Source: Methylobacterium planeticum
Lineage (GTDB): Bacteria; Pseudomonadota; Alphaproteobacteria; Rhizobiales; Beijerinckiaceae
Length of the DNA: 64,000 bases
Direction: 5' to 3'
Assembly: GCF_008806345.1 (NCBI RefSeq)
Contig: NZ_VZZJ01000004.1
Location: 186,001-250,000 of the forward strand
The translations under genes and the position numbers were made by a program. Positions within the stretch are counted from its first letter, which is position 1. Each line of letters begins with the position of its first letter. Positions 8,281-18,607 of this stretch are shown in pieces. The notes beneath the pieces are model-generated. The model saw only the letters and a program-made list of their open reading frames with translations. It made no database searches and had not been told where the DNA came from.

Positions 8281-9186
8281 TCAGCAGGTATCCTCACGAA
8301 GAAGCTCGGTGTTGACCGCAAAGGCCGCCATCGCCCCCTCGGCGGCGGCGACGACCGCGAACTGGACCCGCCGCGACGCGTCGCCCGCGACGAAGAGGCC
8401 GGGCACGTTGGTGTGCTCGTACTCGCCCGTCGGCACAATGCCCTTGCGGGTCAGATCGCAGCCGAGTTCGCGGATCAGGTCGGAGGGCCGGCACGCGGCC
8501 GGCATCAGGAAGACGGCGCGGCAGGGCATGGCGGACCCGTCCGCGAGGACGAGGCGCGCGGGGCGTGCATCCTCGCCTTCGCCCTCGAGGCGGCTGAGCG
8601 GCGTCTCGACGATGCGGACGCCGCACCGGTCGAGGCGCGCGCGATCCTCCGTCGACAGCTCCGTCGGATGGCCGTCGGTGCAGAGCGTGACGTCGCGGCT
8701 CCAGGCGGTGAGCTCCAGGGCGAGCCCCTTGGCCGCAGGCCCGTGCGCGTAGGCGACGATGGAGGCGTCCCGGGCCTCGTAGCCGTCGCAATAGGGGCAG
8801 GAATGGACGCCTGTCCCCCAGTAGCGGTCGAAGCCCTCGACCTGCGGCAGGTCCTGGTGCAGCCCCGTCGCCAGGATCAGGCGCCGGGCGCGCTCGACGG
8901 ATCCATCGGCGAAGCGGACCTCGAACCGGTCGTCGATCCGCCGTGCGCCGACAGCCTCCACCTCGCGCCGCTCCACCGTATCGTAGCGCTCGAGGTCCGC
9001 CTGGGCCTGCGCCCGCAGCTCGAAGGGCGGCGTGCCGTCACGGGTGAAGACGCCCCAGGTGCGGGGCGTGACGGCGTTGCGCGGCTCGCCCTTGTCGCAG
9101 AGGAGCACGTCGCGCCGGCAGCGGCCGAGAATCAGGGCCGCGTTGAGACCGGCCGGACCGCCGCCCACGATGATGACGTCGCGCAT
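8281..9186 (-). CDS. FAD-dependent NAD(P) oxidoreductase, thioredoxin-reductase-like
   Basis: A 301-residue flavoprotein. The N-terminal FAD Rossmann motif is GGGPAGLNAALILGR, the central redox-active pair is CPYCDGYE, and the C-terminal FAD-binding segment is GLFVAGDASR. These are the marks of the thioredoxin reductase/AhpF-like family. The second, NADPH-binding Rossmann is altered (SIVAYAHGPAAKG rather than GGGxSA), so the natural substrate may not be thioredoxin; bacilliredoxin reductases and stand-alone TrxR-like proteins share this look. ATG 9186 gives MRDVIIVGGG; a GTG lies two codons upstream. Confidence 0.83.
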   Translation of the reverse strand: MRDVIIVGGGPAGLNAALILGRCRRDVLLCDKGEPRNAVTPRTWGVFTRDGTPPFELRAQAQADLERYDTVERREVEAVGARRIDDRFEVRFADGSVERARRLILATGLHQDLPQVEGFDRYWGTGVHSCPYCDGYEARDASIVAYAHGPAAKGLALELTAWSRDVTLCTDGHPTELSTEDRARLDRCGVRIVETPLSRLEGEGEDARPARLVLADGSAMPCRAVFLMPAACRPSDLIRELGCDLTRKGIVPTGEYEHTNVPGLFVAGDASRRVQFAVVAAAEGAMAAFAVNTELLREDTC

Positions 9187-9261
9187 GCTCACGGCTCCCG
9201 TGACCGGTTTCAGTCACGGGGCAAGCGCCCGGAGGCACAATCGTTGCGTGCAGCGTGCATG

Positions 9262-9283
9262 AAAAAGGGCGCCCGCGGCGCCC
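9262..9283 (-). terminator. Rho-independent terminator of the purL-bolA-grxD strand
   Basis: Read on the minus strand, GGGCGCC, a 3-nt loop and GGCGCCC are followed by TTTTT. It lies 24 bp beyond the grxD stop, the right place to end that transcript. Confidence 0.8.
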
Positions 9284-9307
9284 TCCCTCGCTCCGGCCGA
9301 CGGACGG

Positions 9308-9646
9308 TCAGGCCGCAGCGGTCTTCACCGGCACGCCCTTCTCGGACAAGAACTGCTGCAATTCGCCCGACTGGAACATCTCGCGGGTGATGTCGCAGCC
9401 GCCGACGAACTCGCCCTTCACGTAGATCTGCGGGATCGTCGGCCAGTTCGAGTAGGCCTTGATGCCGTCGCGGATCGCCATGTCGTCGAGGACGTTCACG
9501 CCCTTGAACGGCACGCCGAGGTAGTTGAGGATCTGGACCACCTGGCCCGAGAAGCCGCACATCGGAAACTGCGGCGTGCCCTTCATGAACACGACCACGT
9601 CCTCGGACTTGATCTCGTTCTCGATGGTTGCGTTGACGTCGGTCAT
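9308..9646 (-). CDS. grxD: Monothiol glutaredoxin, Grx4/GrxD family
   Basis: A 112-residue protein with the monothiol active site CGFS (Cys30) in the context GTPQFPMCGFSGQVVQIL, plus the WPTIPQIYV and GGCDI glutathione-binding blocks. Grx4 proteins bind a labile [2Fe-2S] cluster with glutathione, often together with a BolA partner, and act in iron-sulfur cluster delivery and iron sensing. The bolA gene lies 298 bp upstream on the same strand and purL just before it, the arrangement typical of alphaproteobacteria. A terminator follows its stop. Confidence 0.95.
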   Translation of the reverse strand: MTDVNATIENEIKSEDVVVFMKGTPQFPMCGFSGQVVQILNYLGVPFKGVNVLDDMAIRDGIKAYSNWPTIPQIYVKGEFVGGCDITREMFQSGELQQFLSEKGVPVKTAAA

Positions 9647-9944
9647 GTCTGCGTCCTTGCTCGATGCGCTTGATCTAATGATGGTCGCCCGGCTTTTTCA
9701 ACACCACGGCGCGGCGTTCGACGGCTTCACATGAACTGAAATCGGGACCGCCGCGTGCGAGATGGAGGCTCGCTGCCCCCGCCAGAGCCGGGCCGCGGGG
9801 ATCGTCGCTACCCCGAGCCCATCCGGCTCGATCGTTTGGCGCGTCGCGCGTGGACGACCGGCCGGCGGCTCGATCGAGGGCGCGCTGTGATCGGTCTCGG
9901 GGGTCGGCTGGTCCATCTGTCGGAGGCTCCCGCGGTCCCGGATC

Positions 9945-10181
9945 CTAATCCTGCGGGACGCCCGTCGTCAGGGCAAGCGCGTGGAGCACACCCCCCATCC
10001 GCCCCTGGAGCGCGCCGTAGACCATCTGGTGCTGGGCCACCCGCGTCTTGCCCCGGAAGGCCGACGAGATAACGGTGGCGGCGTAATGGTCGCCGTCGCC
10101 CGCGAGATCCTTGATCTCGACCTGCGCGTCGGGCAGCGCCTCGCGGATCATCGACTCGATCTCGCGCGCATCCATCGGCAT
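9945..10181 (-). CDS. BolA family protein
   Basis: Product of 78 residues, beginning MPMDAREIESMIREALPDA and containing GDHYAATVIS (the class with D-G-D-H-Y) and the family helix TRVAQHQMVYGALQGRMGG. BolA-like proteins pair with monothiol glutaredoxins to hold or transfer a [2Fe-2S] cluster; the conserved His in GDHY and in AQHQ are the likely ligands. ATG 10181 is set by AGGAG 7 bp upstream. It is 37 bp after purL on the same strand. Confidence 0.93.
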   Translation of the reverse strand: MPMDAREIESMIREALPDAQVEIKDLAGDGDHYAATVISSAFRGKTRVAQHQMVYGALQGRMGGVLHALALTTGVPQD

Positions 10182-10218
10182 CGTGTCACTCCTTGAGGAA
10201 CCTGGGGGAAGCGCCGGC

Positions 10219-12444
10219 TCAGGCTGCCACGCCGGCCGGCTGGCTCGCCATGTAGTTCGGGAACCAGTCCTCGTGCGCCCGGCGAAGCTCCTCGACCGAT
10301 ATGGTCTGGGCGCCCGGCAGGGTCAAATGATCGGTGCCGGTGACGCCGACGACGGCCGCGTCGATACCCTGCGCCGAGGCGCTGTAGAGGAGGTCCGTCA
10401 CGGTCTCTGAATCGACCGCCAGCAGGTAGCGGCCCTGGTCCTCACCGAACAGGTAGGCGTGGGGCGGCAGGTCGACCGGGACCTCGGGGAGCGCCGCGCC
10501 GATCCCGCCGGCCATGGCCATCTCGGCGAGCGCCACCGCGAGGCCGCCGTCGGAGAGGTCGTGCACGGTGTCGACGAGGCCGGAGGTGATGAGGCCGCGC
10601 ACGAAATCGCCGTTGCGCCGCTCGATCCCGAGATCCACCGGCGGGGGCGCCCCCTCCTCGCGGCCCGCGATGACCGCGAGATAGACCGACTGCCCGAGCC
10701 AGCCATCCGTCGCGCCGATCAGCACCAGCGCGTCACCCTCCCGCTTCAGCGCGATGGTGGCGTGGCGCTCGACGTCGTCGAGGACGCCGACGCCGCCGAT
10801 CGTCGGAGTCGGCAGGATGCCGATGCCGTTCGTCTCGTTGTAGAGGGAGACGTTTCCGGAGACGACCGGGAAGTCGAGGGCCTTGCAGGCCTCGCCGATG
10901 CCCTGCAGGCAGCCGACGAGCTGTCCCATCACCTCGGGCTTCTCCGGGTTGCCGAAGTTCAGGTTGTCCGTGACGGCGAGCGGCCGGCCGCCCACCGCCG
11001 TGATGTTGCGCCAGGCCTCGGCCACCGCCTGGCGGCCGCCCTCGACGGGGTCCGCCTCGCAGTAGCGCGGCGTCACGTCGGCGGTCATGGCGAGACCCTT
11101 CGGGCCGTCCTCGACGCGCACCAGGGCGGCGTCGCCCCCCGGCTTCTGCACGGTGTTGCCGAGGATGAAGTGGTCGTACTGCTCGTAGACCCAGCGCTTC
11201 GAGGCGAGGTCCGGCGAGCCGACGAGGCGCTTCAGCGCCTCCGTCAGGGAGGCCGGCGCCGGCACGTCCGCGGCGCTCAGCACGGGGAGGTGGGTGTTGG
11301 AGCGATGCGGCCGGTCGTAGAGGGGCGCCTCGTCGCCGAGCTCCTTGATCGGCAGGTCGGCGACGGTCTCGCCGTGATGCTTGATGACGAAGCGCAGGGT
11401 GTCGGTGGTGTGCCCGATGATCGCGAAATCGAGGCCCCATTTCACGAAGATGGCCTCGGCCTCCCGCTCCATGCCGGGCTTCAGCACCATGAGCATGCGC
11501 TCCTGGCTCTCCGACAGCATCATCTCGTAGGGCGTCATGCCCTCCTCGCGGGCCGGCACCTTCTCGATGTGCAGCTCGACGCCGAGATCGCCCTTGGCGC
11601 CCATCTCGACCGCCGAGCAGGTCAGGCCGGCCGCGCCCATGTCCTGGATCGCGATGACGGCGCCGGAGGCCATCAGTTCGAGGCAGGCCTCAAGGAGGAG
11701 CTTCTCCGCGAAGGGGTCGCCGACCTGGACGGTCGGGCGCTTCGACTCGGAGGCCTCGTCGAACTCGGCCGACGCCATGGTGGCGCCGTGGATGCCGTCG
11801 CGGCCTGTCTTCGAGCCGAGATAGACGATCGGGTTTCCGACGCCGGTGGCCGCCGCGTAGAAGATCGCGTCGGTCCTGGCGAGGCCCACCGCCATGGCGT
11901 TGACCAGGATGTTGCCGTCGTAGCGGGAATGGAACCCGACGGCGCCGCCGACCGTGGGCACCCCGAAGGAATTGCCGTAGCCGCCGATGCCGGCGACGAC
12001 TCCCGAGACGAGGTGGCGGGTGCGGGGATGATCCGGCGAGCCGAAGCGAAGCGCGTTGAGCGCCGCGATCGGCCGGGCCCCCATGGTGAAGACGTCGCGG
12101 AGAATGCCGCCAACCCCCGTCGCCGCGCCCTGGTAGGGCTCGATGAAGCTCGGGTGGTTGTGGCTCTCCATCTTGAAGACGCAGGCGAGCCCGTCGCCGA
12201 TGTCGATCACGCCGGCATTCTCGCCTGGGCCCTGGATCACCCAAGGCGCGGAGGTGGGCAGGCCGCGCAGGTGCTTGCGCGAGGACTTGTAGGAGCAGTG
12301 CTCGTTCCACATGGCCGAGACGATCCCGAGCTCGGTCAGCGTCGGATCGCGCCCGATCAGCCCGCGAAAGCGCGCGTACTCGTCCGGCGTCAATCCGTGC
12401 TGGCGCACGAGTTCGGGGGTGATCGGCACATCGTTTCGGAACAT
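10219..12444 (-). CDS. purL: Phosphoribosylformylglycinamidine synthase subunit PurL
   Basis: A 741-residue enzyme of de novo purine synthesis: with PurQ and PurS it makes FGAM from FGAR, glutamine and ATP. The length is that of the small-form PurL. Recognisable blocks are the N-terminal [20 protein letters not shown], the [12 protein letters not shown]-site stretch, [28 protein letters not shown] and the second-half [15 protein letters not shown]. It is followed closely by bolA and then grxD. Confidence 0.97.
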   Translation of the reverse strand: MFRNDVPITPELVRQHGLTPDEYARFRGLIGRDPTLTELGIVSAMWNEHCSYKSSRKHLRGLPTSAPWVIQGPGENAGVIDIGDGLACVFKMESHNHPSFIEPYQGAATGVGGILRDVFTMGARPIAALNALRFGSPDHPRTRHLVSGVVAGIGGYGNSFGVPTVGGAVGFHSRYDGNILVNAMAVGLARTDAIFYAAATGVGNPIVYLGSKTGRDGIHGATMASAEFDEASESKRPTVQVGDPFAEKLLLEACLELMASGAVIAIQDMGAAGLTCSAVEMGAKGDLGVELHIEKVPAREEGMTPYEMMLSESQERMLMVLKPGMEREAEAIFVKWGLDFAIIGHTTDTLRFVIKHHGETVADLPIKELGDEAPLYDRPHRSNTHLPVLSAADVPAPASLTEALKRLVGSPDLASKRWVYEQYDHFILGNTVQKPGGDAALVRVEDGPKGLAMTADVTPRYCEADPVEGGRQAVAEAWRNITAVGGRPLAVTDNLNFGNPEKPEVMGQLVGCLQGIGEACKALDFPVVSGNVSLYNETNGIGILPTPTIGGVGVLDDVERHATIALKREGDALVLIGATDGWLGQSVYLAVIAGREEGAPPPVDLGIERRNGDFVRGLITSGLVDTVHDLSDGGLAVALAEMAMAGGIGAALPEVPVDLPPHAYLFGEDQGRYLLAVDSETVTDLLYSASAQGIDAAVVGVTGTDHLTLPGAQTISVEELRRAHEDWFPNYMASQPAGVAA

Positions 12445-12618
12445 GCAGCGCTCTCGCCGGATAGTCGGGCCTGCCTGACGCGGGACGGGGCACGCGGCGT
12501 CCGCCCCGACATCGACGGCCGCCGTTGCGACGGCTCTAGTGCGGAAGCGCCCGTGCTGGCAACATTGGATCGCGCCGGATCCGGCGTGGATCGCGGATCG
12601 GGAACGGATCGCGACGGC

Positions 12619-13788
12619 TCAGCTCACGGTCGATGCAACGGCGTTCCGCTTTCGCGCGTCCTCGGCGAATTTCGGCCGGCAATTCCTGGCGATCATCGCG
12701 TCGACTGGCTCAGGACCGGCAACGAAGACGATGTAGTCGAAGGCCTCCGGGTCGCGGCTCGACATCAGCAGCTGGAAATGCATCTGGAACAGGTTCCAGC
12801 GCCGCCGGGCCAGAAGCTCGGCGTCGATCAGGTCCTCGATGCGCACGCGGATCACGGCCGGGCGGTCGGGCCCCGGCGAGGGGATGCCGCAGGCGCTCAG
12901 CGGGTCGCGCAGGTGGATCGACAGCCAGTCCCAGTCCGCCCGCACGTCGAGCCAGCCGATCGCCTCCGCCTGCGCCACCCGCGCCAGGGCGCGCCGGACC
13001 TGCTCGGCCTGCGGGTCGAGGGCGATCCAGGGGATGACGCTGCCGATCGTCACGAGGGAGACGGGCGTACCGCGCCGGCCGAAGCCGGGATCGAGGGCGA
13101 GGATCCGGTCGAGGGCCTCGATGGCGAGGAAGCTCGACGAGGAATGCCCGATCAGCACCAGCTCGGAGGCGGTCGCCTCCGCGGCCCGGATCCGCTCCGC
13201 GAAGGCGTCGAGACGCGCGTGCATGCGCATCTCGGCCCCGCTGGCATGGTCATGCGTGAAGGTGGTGTCGTCGACGAGATGCGCGACGTAGAGCGGCTTG
13301 CCGCGCGTCACCGCCATGATCACGCCGAGGATCGCGTAGGCCACGACGGGGATCGCCAGGAGCGACCAGGGGCGGGTCGCCCCGGGCAGCGCCGCCATCG
13401 CGACGCTCGCGAGGGCGAGGCTCAGCAGCGCGAGGGCGAGAAAGATCCAGTGAACCCCGAGGATGACGGTGGCGAAGCGCCGGGCCTCCTGCTGGAACCT
13501 GCGGATGTAGCCGACGCGCCGGAGCCGCCACCACAGGGCCGGGACGTCGCGCAGGCGGCGCCAGTTCGAGCGCGGGAAGCGCGCGCCCACGATGTCGTCC
13601 CAGCGCAGCAGGCTGTAGCGCGTGCGCGCAGCGTCGAAATCGATGGTCCAATCCAGGCTGAGTCCGTCCTCGGACCGCACCGGATCGCTGACCGCGATGG
13701 CGTGGCCGCGGCGCGCGGCGGTGATCCGGCTCTCCCGGCGGAACAGGCCCCAGTAGGTCTCGGGCGGGCGCGGATCGAAACCCGGCAT
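12619..13788 (-). CDS. Membrane-associated alpha/beta-hydrolase-like protein, function unknown
   Basis: A 389-residue protein. Two closely spaced transmembrane segments lie near residues 118-145 and 150-170 (WIFLALALLSLALASV; LLAIPVVAYAILGVIM). The second half has the nucleophile-elbow-like motif LVLIGHSSSSFLAIEALDRI (GxSxS), then RGTPVSLVTIGSVIPW as in lipase-type alpha/beta hydrolases. The N-terminus starts MPGFDPRPPETYWGLFRRE. No characterised family can be named. It may be a lipid hydrolase at the inner membrane, or a non-enzymatic relative: the catalytic Asp and His are not obvious. Confidence 0.7.
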   Translation of the reverse strand: MPGFDPRPPETYWGLFRRESRITAARRGHAIAVSDPVRSEDGLSLDWTIDFDAARTRYSLLRWDDIVGARFPRSNWRRLRDVPALWWRLRRVGYIRRFQQEARRFATVILGVHWIFLALALLSLALASVAMAALPGATRPWSLLAIPVVAYAILGVIMAVTRGKPLYVAHLVDDTTFTHDHASGAEMRMHARLDAFAERIRAAEATASELVLIGHSSSSFLAIEALDRILALDPGFGRRGTPVSLVTIGSVIPWIALDPQAEQVRRALARVAQAEAIGWLDVRADWDWLSIHLRDPLSACGIPSPGPDRPAVIRVRIEDLIDAELLARRRWNLFQMHFQLLMSSRDPEAFDYIVFVAGPEPVDAMIARNCRPKFAEDARKRNAVASTVS

Positions 13789-13930
13789 GTAGAAGACCTG
13801 CCGGCCGTGGCCCTGGCGGGAGTCGCTTGCGTTCGAGATGACGGAGCCGTGCGGTTCGGGGCTTCGGGCTGATTCGGAACTTGGAAGCGTCCGTACACGA
13901 CCCCGCCCCGCGCAGACGAGGGAAAAACGT

Positions 13931-15790
13931 TCAGCGGGTGACCTGCGCCTCCGGGGCCTGCGACAGGAAATCCGCGATCGCGGCGACGAAGCGTTCGCCG
14001 TAGGCCTCGCGCTTGCGCTCGCCGACCCCGTGCACGGTCCGCAGCGCCCAGAGGTCGACGGGCTTCGACCGGGCCATCTCGATCAGCGTCCGGTCGGGGA
14101 AGACCATGAAGGCCGCGATGCCCTCGGCCCGCGCGATCGTGGCGCGCAGGCCGCGCAGGTGTTGGAACAGGGCCTCGTCGGTCTCGTTGAGTGCCAGCGC
14201 CTCGTCGTCGCGGGCGGACGCGCGGCGCCGCTCCCGCGGTTCGGCGGCGCGCGGCTTGGGGTCCGGCCGGAACTGGATCGGCTCGCGCCCGAACAGGATG
14301 GCCTCGCCCTTCCCGGTCATCGAGAGGCCGCCGTAGCCGTCGTTGTTCTCCGCCACGGCGCCGGCGGCGAAGAGCTGACGCAGGATCGCGCGCCAGGCGG
14401 CCACCGGCTTGTCGGCGCCGACCCCGAAGGTCTTCAGGCTCGCATGCCCGTTGCGGCGGATCTGCTCGGATTCCTTGCCGCCGACCACGTCGCAGATATA
14501 GGCGGCGCCGAAGCGCTGGCCGGTGCGGACGATCGCCGAGAGCACCTTCTGGGCCGAGACCGTGCCGTCGACGAGCGAGACGCCACCGCGGCAGAGGTCG
14601 CAGCGGCCGCAGGCCTCGCTCGCCTCGCCGAAATAGCCGAGGAGGGACTGGCGCCGGCAGGTGGCGCCCTCGCAGAGGGCGATCATCGCCTCGAGCTTGC
14701 GCCGCTCGACGCGGCGGCGCTCGTCGGGCACCTCCTTCTCGTCGATCTGGCGGCGGCGCAGGGCCATGTCGTCGAGGCCGTAGATCGTCAGCGTGTCGGC
14801 GGGCAGCCCGTCGCGGCCGGCGCGACCGATCTCCTGGTAATAGCCCTCGACGTTCGAGGGCATGTCGGCGTGGCAGACGAAGCGCACGTCCGGTTTGTTG
14901 ATGCCCATGCCGAAGGCGACCGTCGCGGTCATCACGACGCCGTCCTCCTGCAGGAAGGTGTCCTGGTTTCTCATGCGCGTGCCCTGGTCGAGGCCGGCAT
15001 GGTAGGGCAGGGCATTGAAGCCGTCGCGCGCGAGGCTCTCGGCCAGCTGCTCGGTGCGCTTGCGCGACGAGCAGTAGATGATCCCGCTCTCGGAGCGGCG
15101 GTGCTTCAGGAAACGCTCGATCTGGCGCGTCGGGTTGTCCTTCGGCACGAAGGTCAGGCGGATGTTCGGCCGGTCGAAGGAGTGGACGAAGGTCCGCGTC
15201 TCGCGACCCGGCGGGAACAGGCGCTCGGCGATGTCGGCCCGCGTCGCCTTGTCGGCGGTCGCCGTCAGGGCCAGCACCTGCACGTTGCCGAGGGCTTCCC
15301 GGGCCCGGGCGATGTCCCGGTACTCGGGACGGAAGTCGTGGCCCCATTGCGAGACGCAGTGCGCCTCGTCGACGGCCAGGCGCCGCACGCCGGCACTGCG
15401 CAGGGCATCCATGCAGCCGTCCATCAGCAGACGCTCGGGGGAGACGAAGAGCAGCCGCAGGTCGCCGGAGCGAATGCGCCGCCAGGTCTCCCGCGAGGCG
15501 GCCTCGGGCACCGTCGAGTTCAGGGTCGCGGCCGCGACCCCGAAGCCGAGCATCTGCTGCACCTGATCGTGCATCAGGGCGATGAGCGGCGACACGACGA
15601 CGGTCAGCGAATCCTCGACCAGAGCCGGCAGCTGGTAGGTCATCGACTTGCCCGAGCCCGTCGGCATCACGGCGAACACGTCGGCGCCGTCGAGGACGCT
15701 GCCGATCACCTCGGCCTGGCCCGGCCGGAAATCGTCGTAGCCGAAGGTTCTTCGGAGCGCGGCGCGGGCCTCGTCGAGGCGTGAGGTCAT
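13931..15790 (-). CDS. recQ: ATP-dependent DNA helicase RecQ
   Basis: A 619-residue helicase for recombination and replication-fork repair. In order it shows Walker A ([14 protein letters not shown]), the DEAH box ([17 protein letters not shown]), motif III ([15 protein letters not shown]), motif VI ([12 protein letters not shown]), the RecQ zinc-binding Cys set ([19 protein letters not shown]), the winged-helix region, and a C-terminal HRDC domain ([20 protein letters not shown]). ATG 15790 was chosen because the family N-terminus starts there ([17 protein letters not shown]); an ATG at 15850 would add 20 residues. Confidence 0.96.
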   Translation of the reverse strand: MTSRLDEARAALRRTFGYDDFRPGQAEVIGSVLDGADVFAVMPTGSGKSMTYQLPALVEDSLTVVVSPLIALMHDQVQQMLGFGVAAATLNSTVPEAASRETWRRIRSGDLRLLFVSPERLLMDGCMDALRSAGVRRLAVDEAHCVSQWGHDFRPEYRDIARAREALGNVQVLALTATADKATRADIAERLFPPGRETRTFVHSFDRPNIRLTFVPKDNPTRQIERFLKHRRSESGIIYCSSRKRTEQLAESLARDGFNALPYHAGLDQGTRMRNQDTFLQEDGVVMTATVAFGMGINKPDVRFVCHADMPSNVEGYYQEIGRAGRDGLPADTLTIYGLDDMALRRRQIDEKEVPDERRRVERRKLEAMIALCEGATCRRQSLLGYFGEASEACGRCDLCRGGVSLVDGTVSAQKVLSAIVRTGQRFGAAYICDVVGGKESEQIRRNGHASLKTFGVGADKPVAAWRAILRQLFAAGAVAENNDGYGGLSMTGKGEAILFGREPIQFRPDPKPRAAEPRERRRASARDDEALALNETDEALFQHLRGLRATIARAEGIAAFMVFPDRTLIEMARSKPVDLWALRTVHGVGERKREAYGERFVAAIADFLSQAPEAQVTR

Positions 15791-16069
15791 CGGACTTCTT
15801 CGCAGATGTTCAACGATCGCCTCGGGGGCGAAGCCGTCGCCGCGAGACATGATGGACGGACAGGCGGGGAGCTTCGCGGTGAGGCCACCGTTCGGGGCAG
15901 CCCTCAGGCGCCGGAGATTGCGCGTGCCCCGAAGCTGGCATCGGCGTTGCCAAACGGCAAGGCCACGCGCAGTCCTAGGGCCCTGGCCCACACGCCGCAA
16001 CCACGCGGATCGCCGCTGACGCGTGTCGCTTCCGCGACCGCTTCGACGTGGCGTCCGACCGCGCTCGCC

Positions 16070-17272
16070 TCAGGACGCCGCCTCGCGGAGAACCCGCCCA
16101 TCCGCGATCCGCACCACGTCCGCGCGCCCGACGAGTTCCGCGAACAGGGCCGGGTCCGCACCGGTCATCCAGACCTGTCCGGGCAACGCCTCCAGGGCCT
16201 CGAACAGGCCGGTCCGGCGGCGCGGGTCGAGATGGGCCGCGACCTCGTCGAGGAGGATCACGGGCGCGATGCCGCTCATCGCCTGGACGAGGCGGGCATG
16301 GGCCAGCACCAGCCCGATCAGCAGGGCCTTCTGCTCGCCGGTGGAAGCCGTGGCGGCCGGCACGTCCTTGGGCCCGTGGCGCACCACGAGGTCGGTGGTC
16401 TGCGGCCCCGTCAGGGTCCGCCCGGCGGCGCGGTCGCGGTGCCGGCCCTGGCGCAGGGCGAGGCGGAAGCGGTCCTCCGCCTCGATGGCGGGCCAGACCG
16501 CCACGAGGTCGTCGAGATCGCCCTCGAGGCGCACGCTCGCCCACGGGAAGGGCTGGGCGTCGTCGCGGGTCTCGGCGATGAGGCGGTCGAGGCGCTCCAC
16601 CGTCTCGCGGCGCGCCAGCGCCACGGCGACGCCGAGTTCGGCCGCCTCCCGCTCGATCGCATCGAGCCACCGGGTCTCGCCCGGGCGCTCCTCGAGGAGG
16701 CGGTTGCGCGAGCGCAGAGCCCGCTCCATCGCGCTGACGCGGCTGCCATGGGCGGCGTCGACCGCGAGAACGAGCCGGTCGAGGAAGCGGCGGCGGTCGC
16801 CGGCCGCTCCTCGGAACAGCCCGTCAAGGTCGGGGGTGAGCCAGACGATCCGCAGGAACTCCGCGAAGGCGACCGGCGAGGGGACGGTGGCGCCGTCGAT
16901 CCGGCAGAGGCGGCTGCCGCGCGCCTCGTAGGCCGGAGGCTCGTAGCCGGTGCCGAGCCGATGCTCGGATTCCTCCCGGTCGAGGGTCAGCGACACGGCG
17001 AAGCCCCCCGGGCCGCCGACGCGCGCCATGGTGGCGAACTCGGCGCGGCGCAGGCCCCGGCCCGGCGAGAACAGGGAGATCGCCTCGAGCAGGTTCGTCT
17101 TGCCGGCGCCGTTCTCCCCGACCAGGGCGACGAAGCGCCGTGCGACCGGGAGGTCGAGATCCGCGTGGTTGCGGAAGTCGCGGGCGATCAACCGGCTCAG
17201 GCGCTCGCCCGCCGGAGCGCGCGTCCCGGGATCCGTGTCGGAGGAGATCGGCGCAGCCTCGGCCCCGGTCAC
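16070..17272 (-). CDS. recF: DNA replication and repair protein RecF
   Basis: A 400-residue SMC-like ATPase that loads RecA at gaps. Walker A is GENGAGKTNLLEAI, the signature region STGEQKALLIGLVLAHA, and Walker B VILLDEVAAHLDP. The start is GTG 17272, whose last bases overlap the dnaN stop (GTGA), so it is probably translationally coupled to dnaN. The N-terminal 25 residues (TGAEAAPISSDTDPGT) are extra compared with most RecF proteins, and the real start could be a later non-ATG codon. Confidence 0.95.
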   Translation of the reverse strand: MTGAEAAPISSDTDPGTRAPAGERLSRLIARDFRNHADLDLPVARRFVALVGENGAGKTNLLEAISLFSPGRGLRRAEFATMARVGGPGGFAVSLTLDREESEHRLGTGYEPPAYEARGSRLCRIDGATVPSPVAFAEFLRIVWLTPDLDGLFRGAAGDRRRFLDRLVLAVDAAHGSRVSAMERALRSRNRLLEERPGETRWLDAIEREAAELGVAVALARRETVERLDRLIAETRDDAQPFPWASVRLEGDLDDLVAVWPAIEAEDRFRLALRQGRHRDRAAGRTLTGPQTTDLVVRHGPKDVPAATASTGEQKALLIGLVLAHARLVQAMSGIAPVILLDEVAAHLDPRRRTGLFEALEALPGQVWMTGADPALFAELVGRADVVRIADGRVLREAAS

Positions 17273-18390
17273 ACCCGCATCGGCATCAGGACGTAGAGGG
17301 CGGAGGCACCCTCGCGGTCCTGGATCACGGTGGGCGAACCCGGGTCGGCGAGCTTGAACAGGGCGGTGTCGCCCTCGAGCTGGCTCGTGATGTCGAGGAG
17401 GTAGCGGGCGTTGAAGCCGATATCGAGGTTGGCGGCCTCGTAATCGACGTCGAGCTCCTCGGTGGCGCTGCCCGAATCCGGGTTGTTCACCGAGAGGGCG
17501 AGACGCCCCTCCTGCAGCCCGAGCTTCACCGCGCGGCCGCGCTCCGACGAGATCGTGGAGACGCGGTCGACGGCCTTGGCGAAGGGATCGCGCTCGACCG
17601 TCAGGCGCTTGTCGTTGCCGGTCGGGATGACGCGCTGGTAATCCGGGAAGGTGCCGTCGATCAGCTTCGAGATCAGCGTCACGCCGCTGGCGAATTGCAG
17701 GCGGATCTTGGCCGGCGACAGCTCGATCGCGACGCTCTCGCCGGCGTCGTCCACGAGCTTCTGGATCTCGGCGACGGCCTTGCGCGGCACGATGATGCCC
17801 GGCATGCCGCTGCTGCCGTCGGGCGCCTCCATCTCGACGCGGGCGAGGCGGTGCCCGTCGGTGGCGACGGCCCGCATCTTGAGGCTGCCCTCGGACTCGA
17901 TCGTGTGCAGGTAGATGCCGTTCAGGTAGTAGCGCGTCTCCTCGGTCGAGATCGCGAACTGGGTCTTGTCGATCAGGCGCTTCAGGTCGGCGGCCGGCAG
18001 CGCGAAGCCGTGCGGCAGCTCGCCCGCGGCGAGATCCGGGAAGTCGCCCTCGGGCAGCGCACCGAGGGAGAAGCGCGAGCGGCCGGAGCGGATGATCATC
18101 TGGCCGGAATCGGAGCCGGTCTCCAGCGAGACCTGGGCCCCGTCCGGGAGCTTGCGCACGATGTCGTAGATCACGTGGGCCGGCACGGTGGTGGCGCCCG
18201 CATCGGCGACGTCGGCGGGGATCGTCTCGGTCACCTCGATGTCGAGATCGGTCGCCTTGAGCTGGAGGCCGCCCTCGCCCGCGCGCAGGAGCACGTTCGA
18301 GAGGATCGGGATCGTGTTGCGCCGCTCGACGACGCGGTGCACGTGGCCGAGCGACCGAAGGAGGGCCGCGCGCTCGACAGTGACTCTCAT
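17269..18390 (-). CDS. dnaN: DNA polymerase III subunit beta (sliding clamp)
   Basis: A 373-residue ring clamp, starting MRVTVERAALLRSLGHVHRV and showing the three repeated clamp domains, with the C-terminal MPMRV ending that forms the edge of the hydrophobic cleft used by clamp-binding proteins. It lies between dnaA (217 bp upstream) and recF (4-bp overlap), the standard dnaA-dnaN-recF order. Confidence 0.98.
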   Translation of the reverse strand: MRVTVERAALLRSLGHVHRVVERRNTIPILSNVLLRAGEGGLQLKATDLDIEVTETIPADVADAGATTVPAHVIYDIVRKLPDGAQVSLETGSDSGQMIIRSGRSRFSLGALPEGDFPDLAAGELPHGFALPAADLKRLIDKTQFAISTEETRYYLNGIYLHTIESEGSLKMRAVATDGHRLARVEMEAPDGSSGMPGIIVPRKAVAEIQKLVDDAGESVAIELSPAKIRLQFASGVTLISKLIDGTFPDYQRVIPTGNDKRLTVERDPFAKAVDRVSTISSERGRAVKLGLQEGRLALSVNNPDSGSATEELDVDYEAANLDIGFNARYLLDITSQLEGDTALFKLADPGSPTVIQDREGASALYVLMPMRV

Positions 18391-18607
18391 CGCAAAATAC
18401 TCTGGTCTTCGAAAAATCCTGCCGCGGCCGGCAGCCTGGGATCAGGGCCGGACAGCTTGGCGAAGGGCCGCCAGGATGGCAAGCGGCCGATTCGCGGGCT
18501 CCCGTGCTATCCCGGGCGCCCTGGCACCCGAGCCGTTCCCGATGCGCGACCGGAGCCCTCGCGGCGCGAAGGCCCCGCCGCGACGGGGGCACGGGAGCCC
18601 CCGCGCT

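Noticed and set aside
9698..9916. Possible 72-codon minus-strand gene between bolA and grxD
   Set aside because: No ribosome site, a composition typical of non-coding high-G+C DNA, and no motif. The usual bolA-grxD spacing needs no extra gene.
10459..13872. A 1137-codon plus-strand open frame over purL and the hydrolase
   Set aside because: It spans two real genes on the opposite strand and has no recognisable protein features.
17273..18592. N-terminal extension of recF through dnaN
   Set aside because: The frame stays open by chance; RecF begins at its P-loop domain after the GTG overlapping the dnaN stop.
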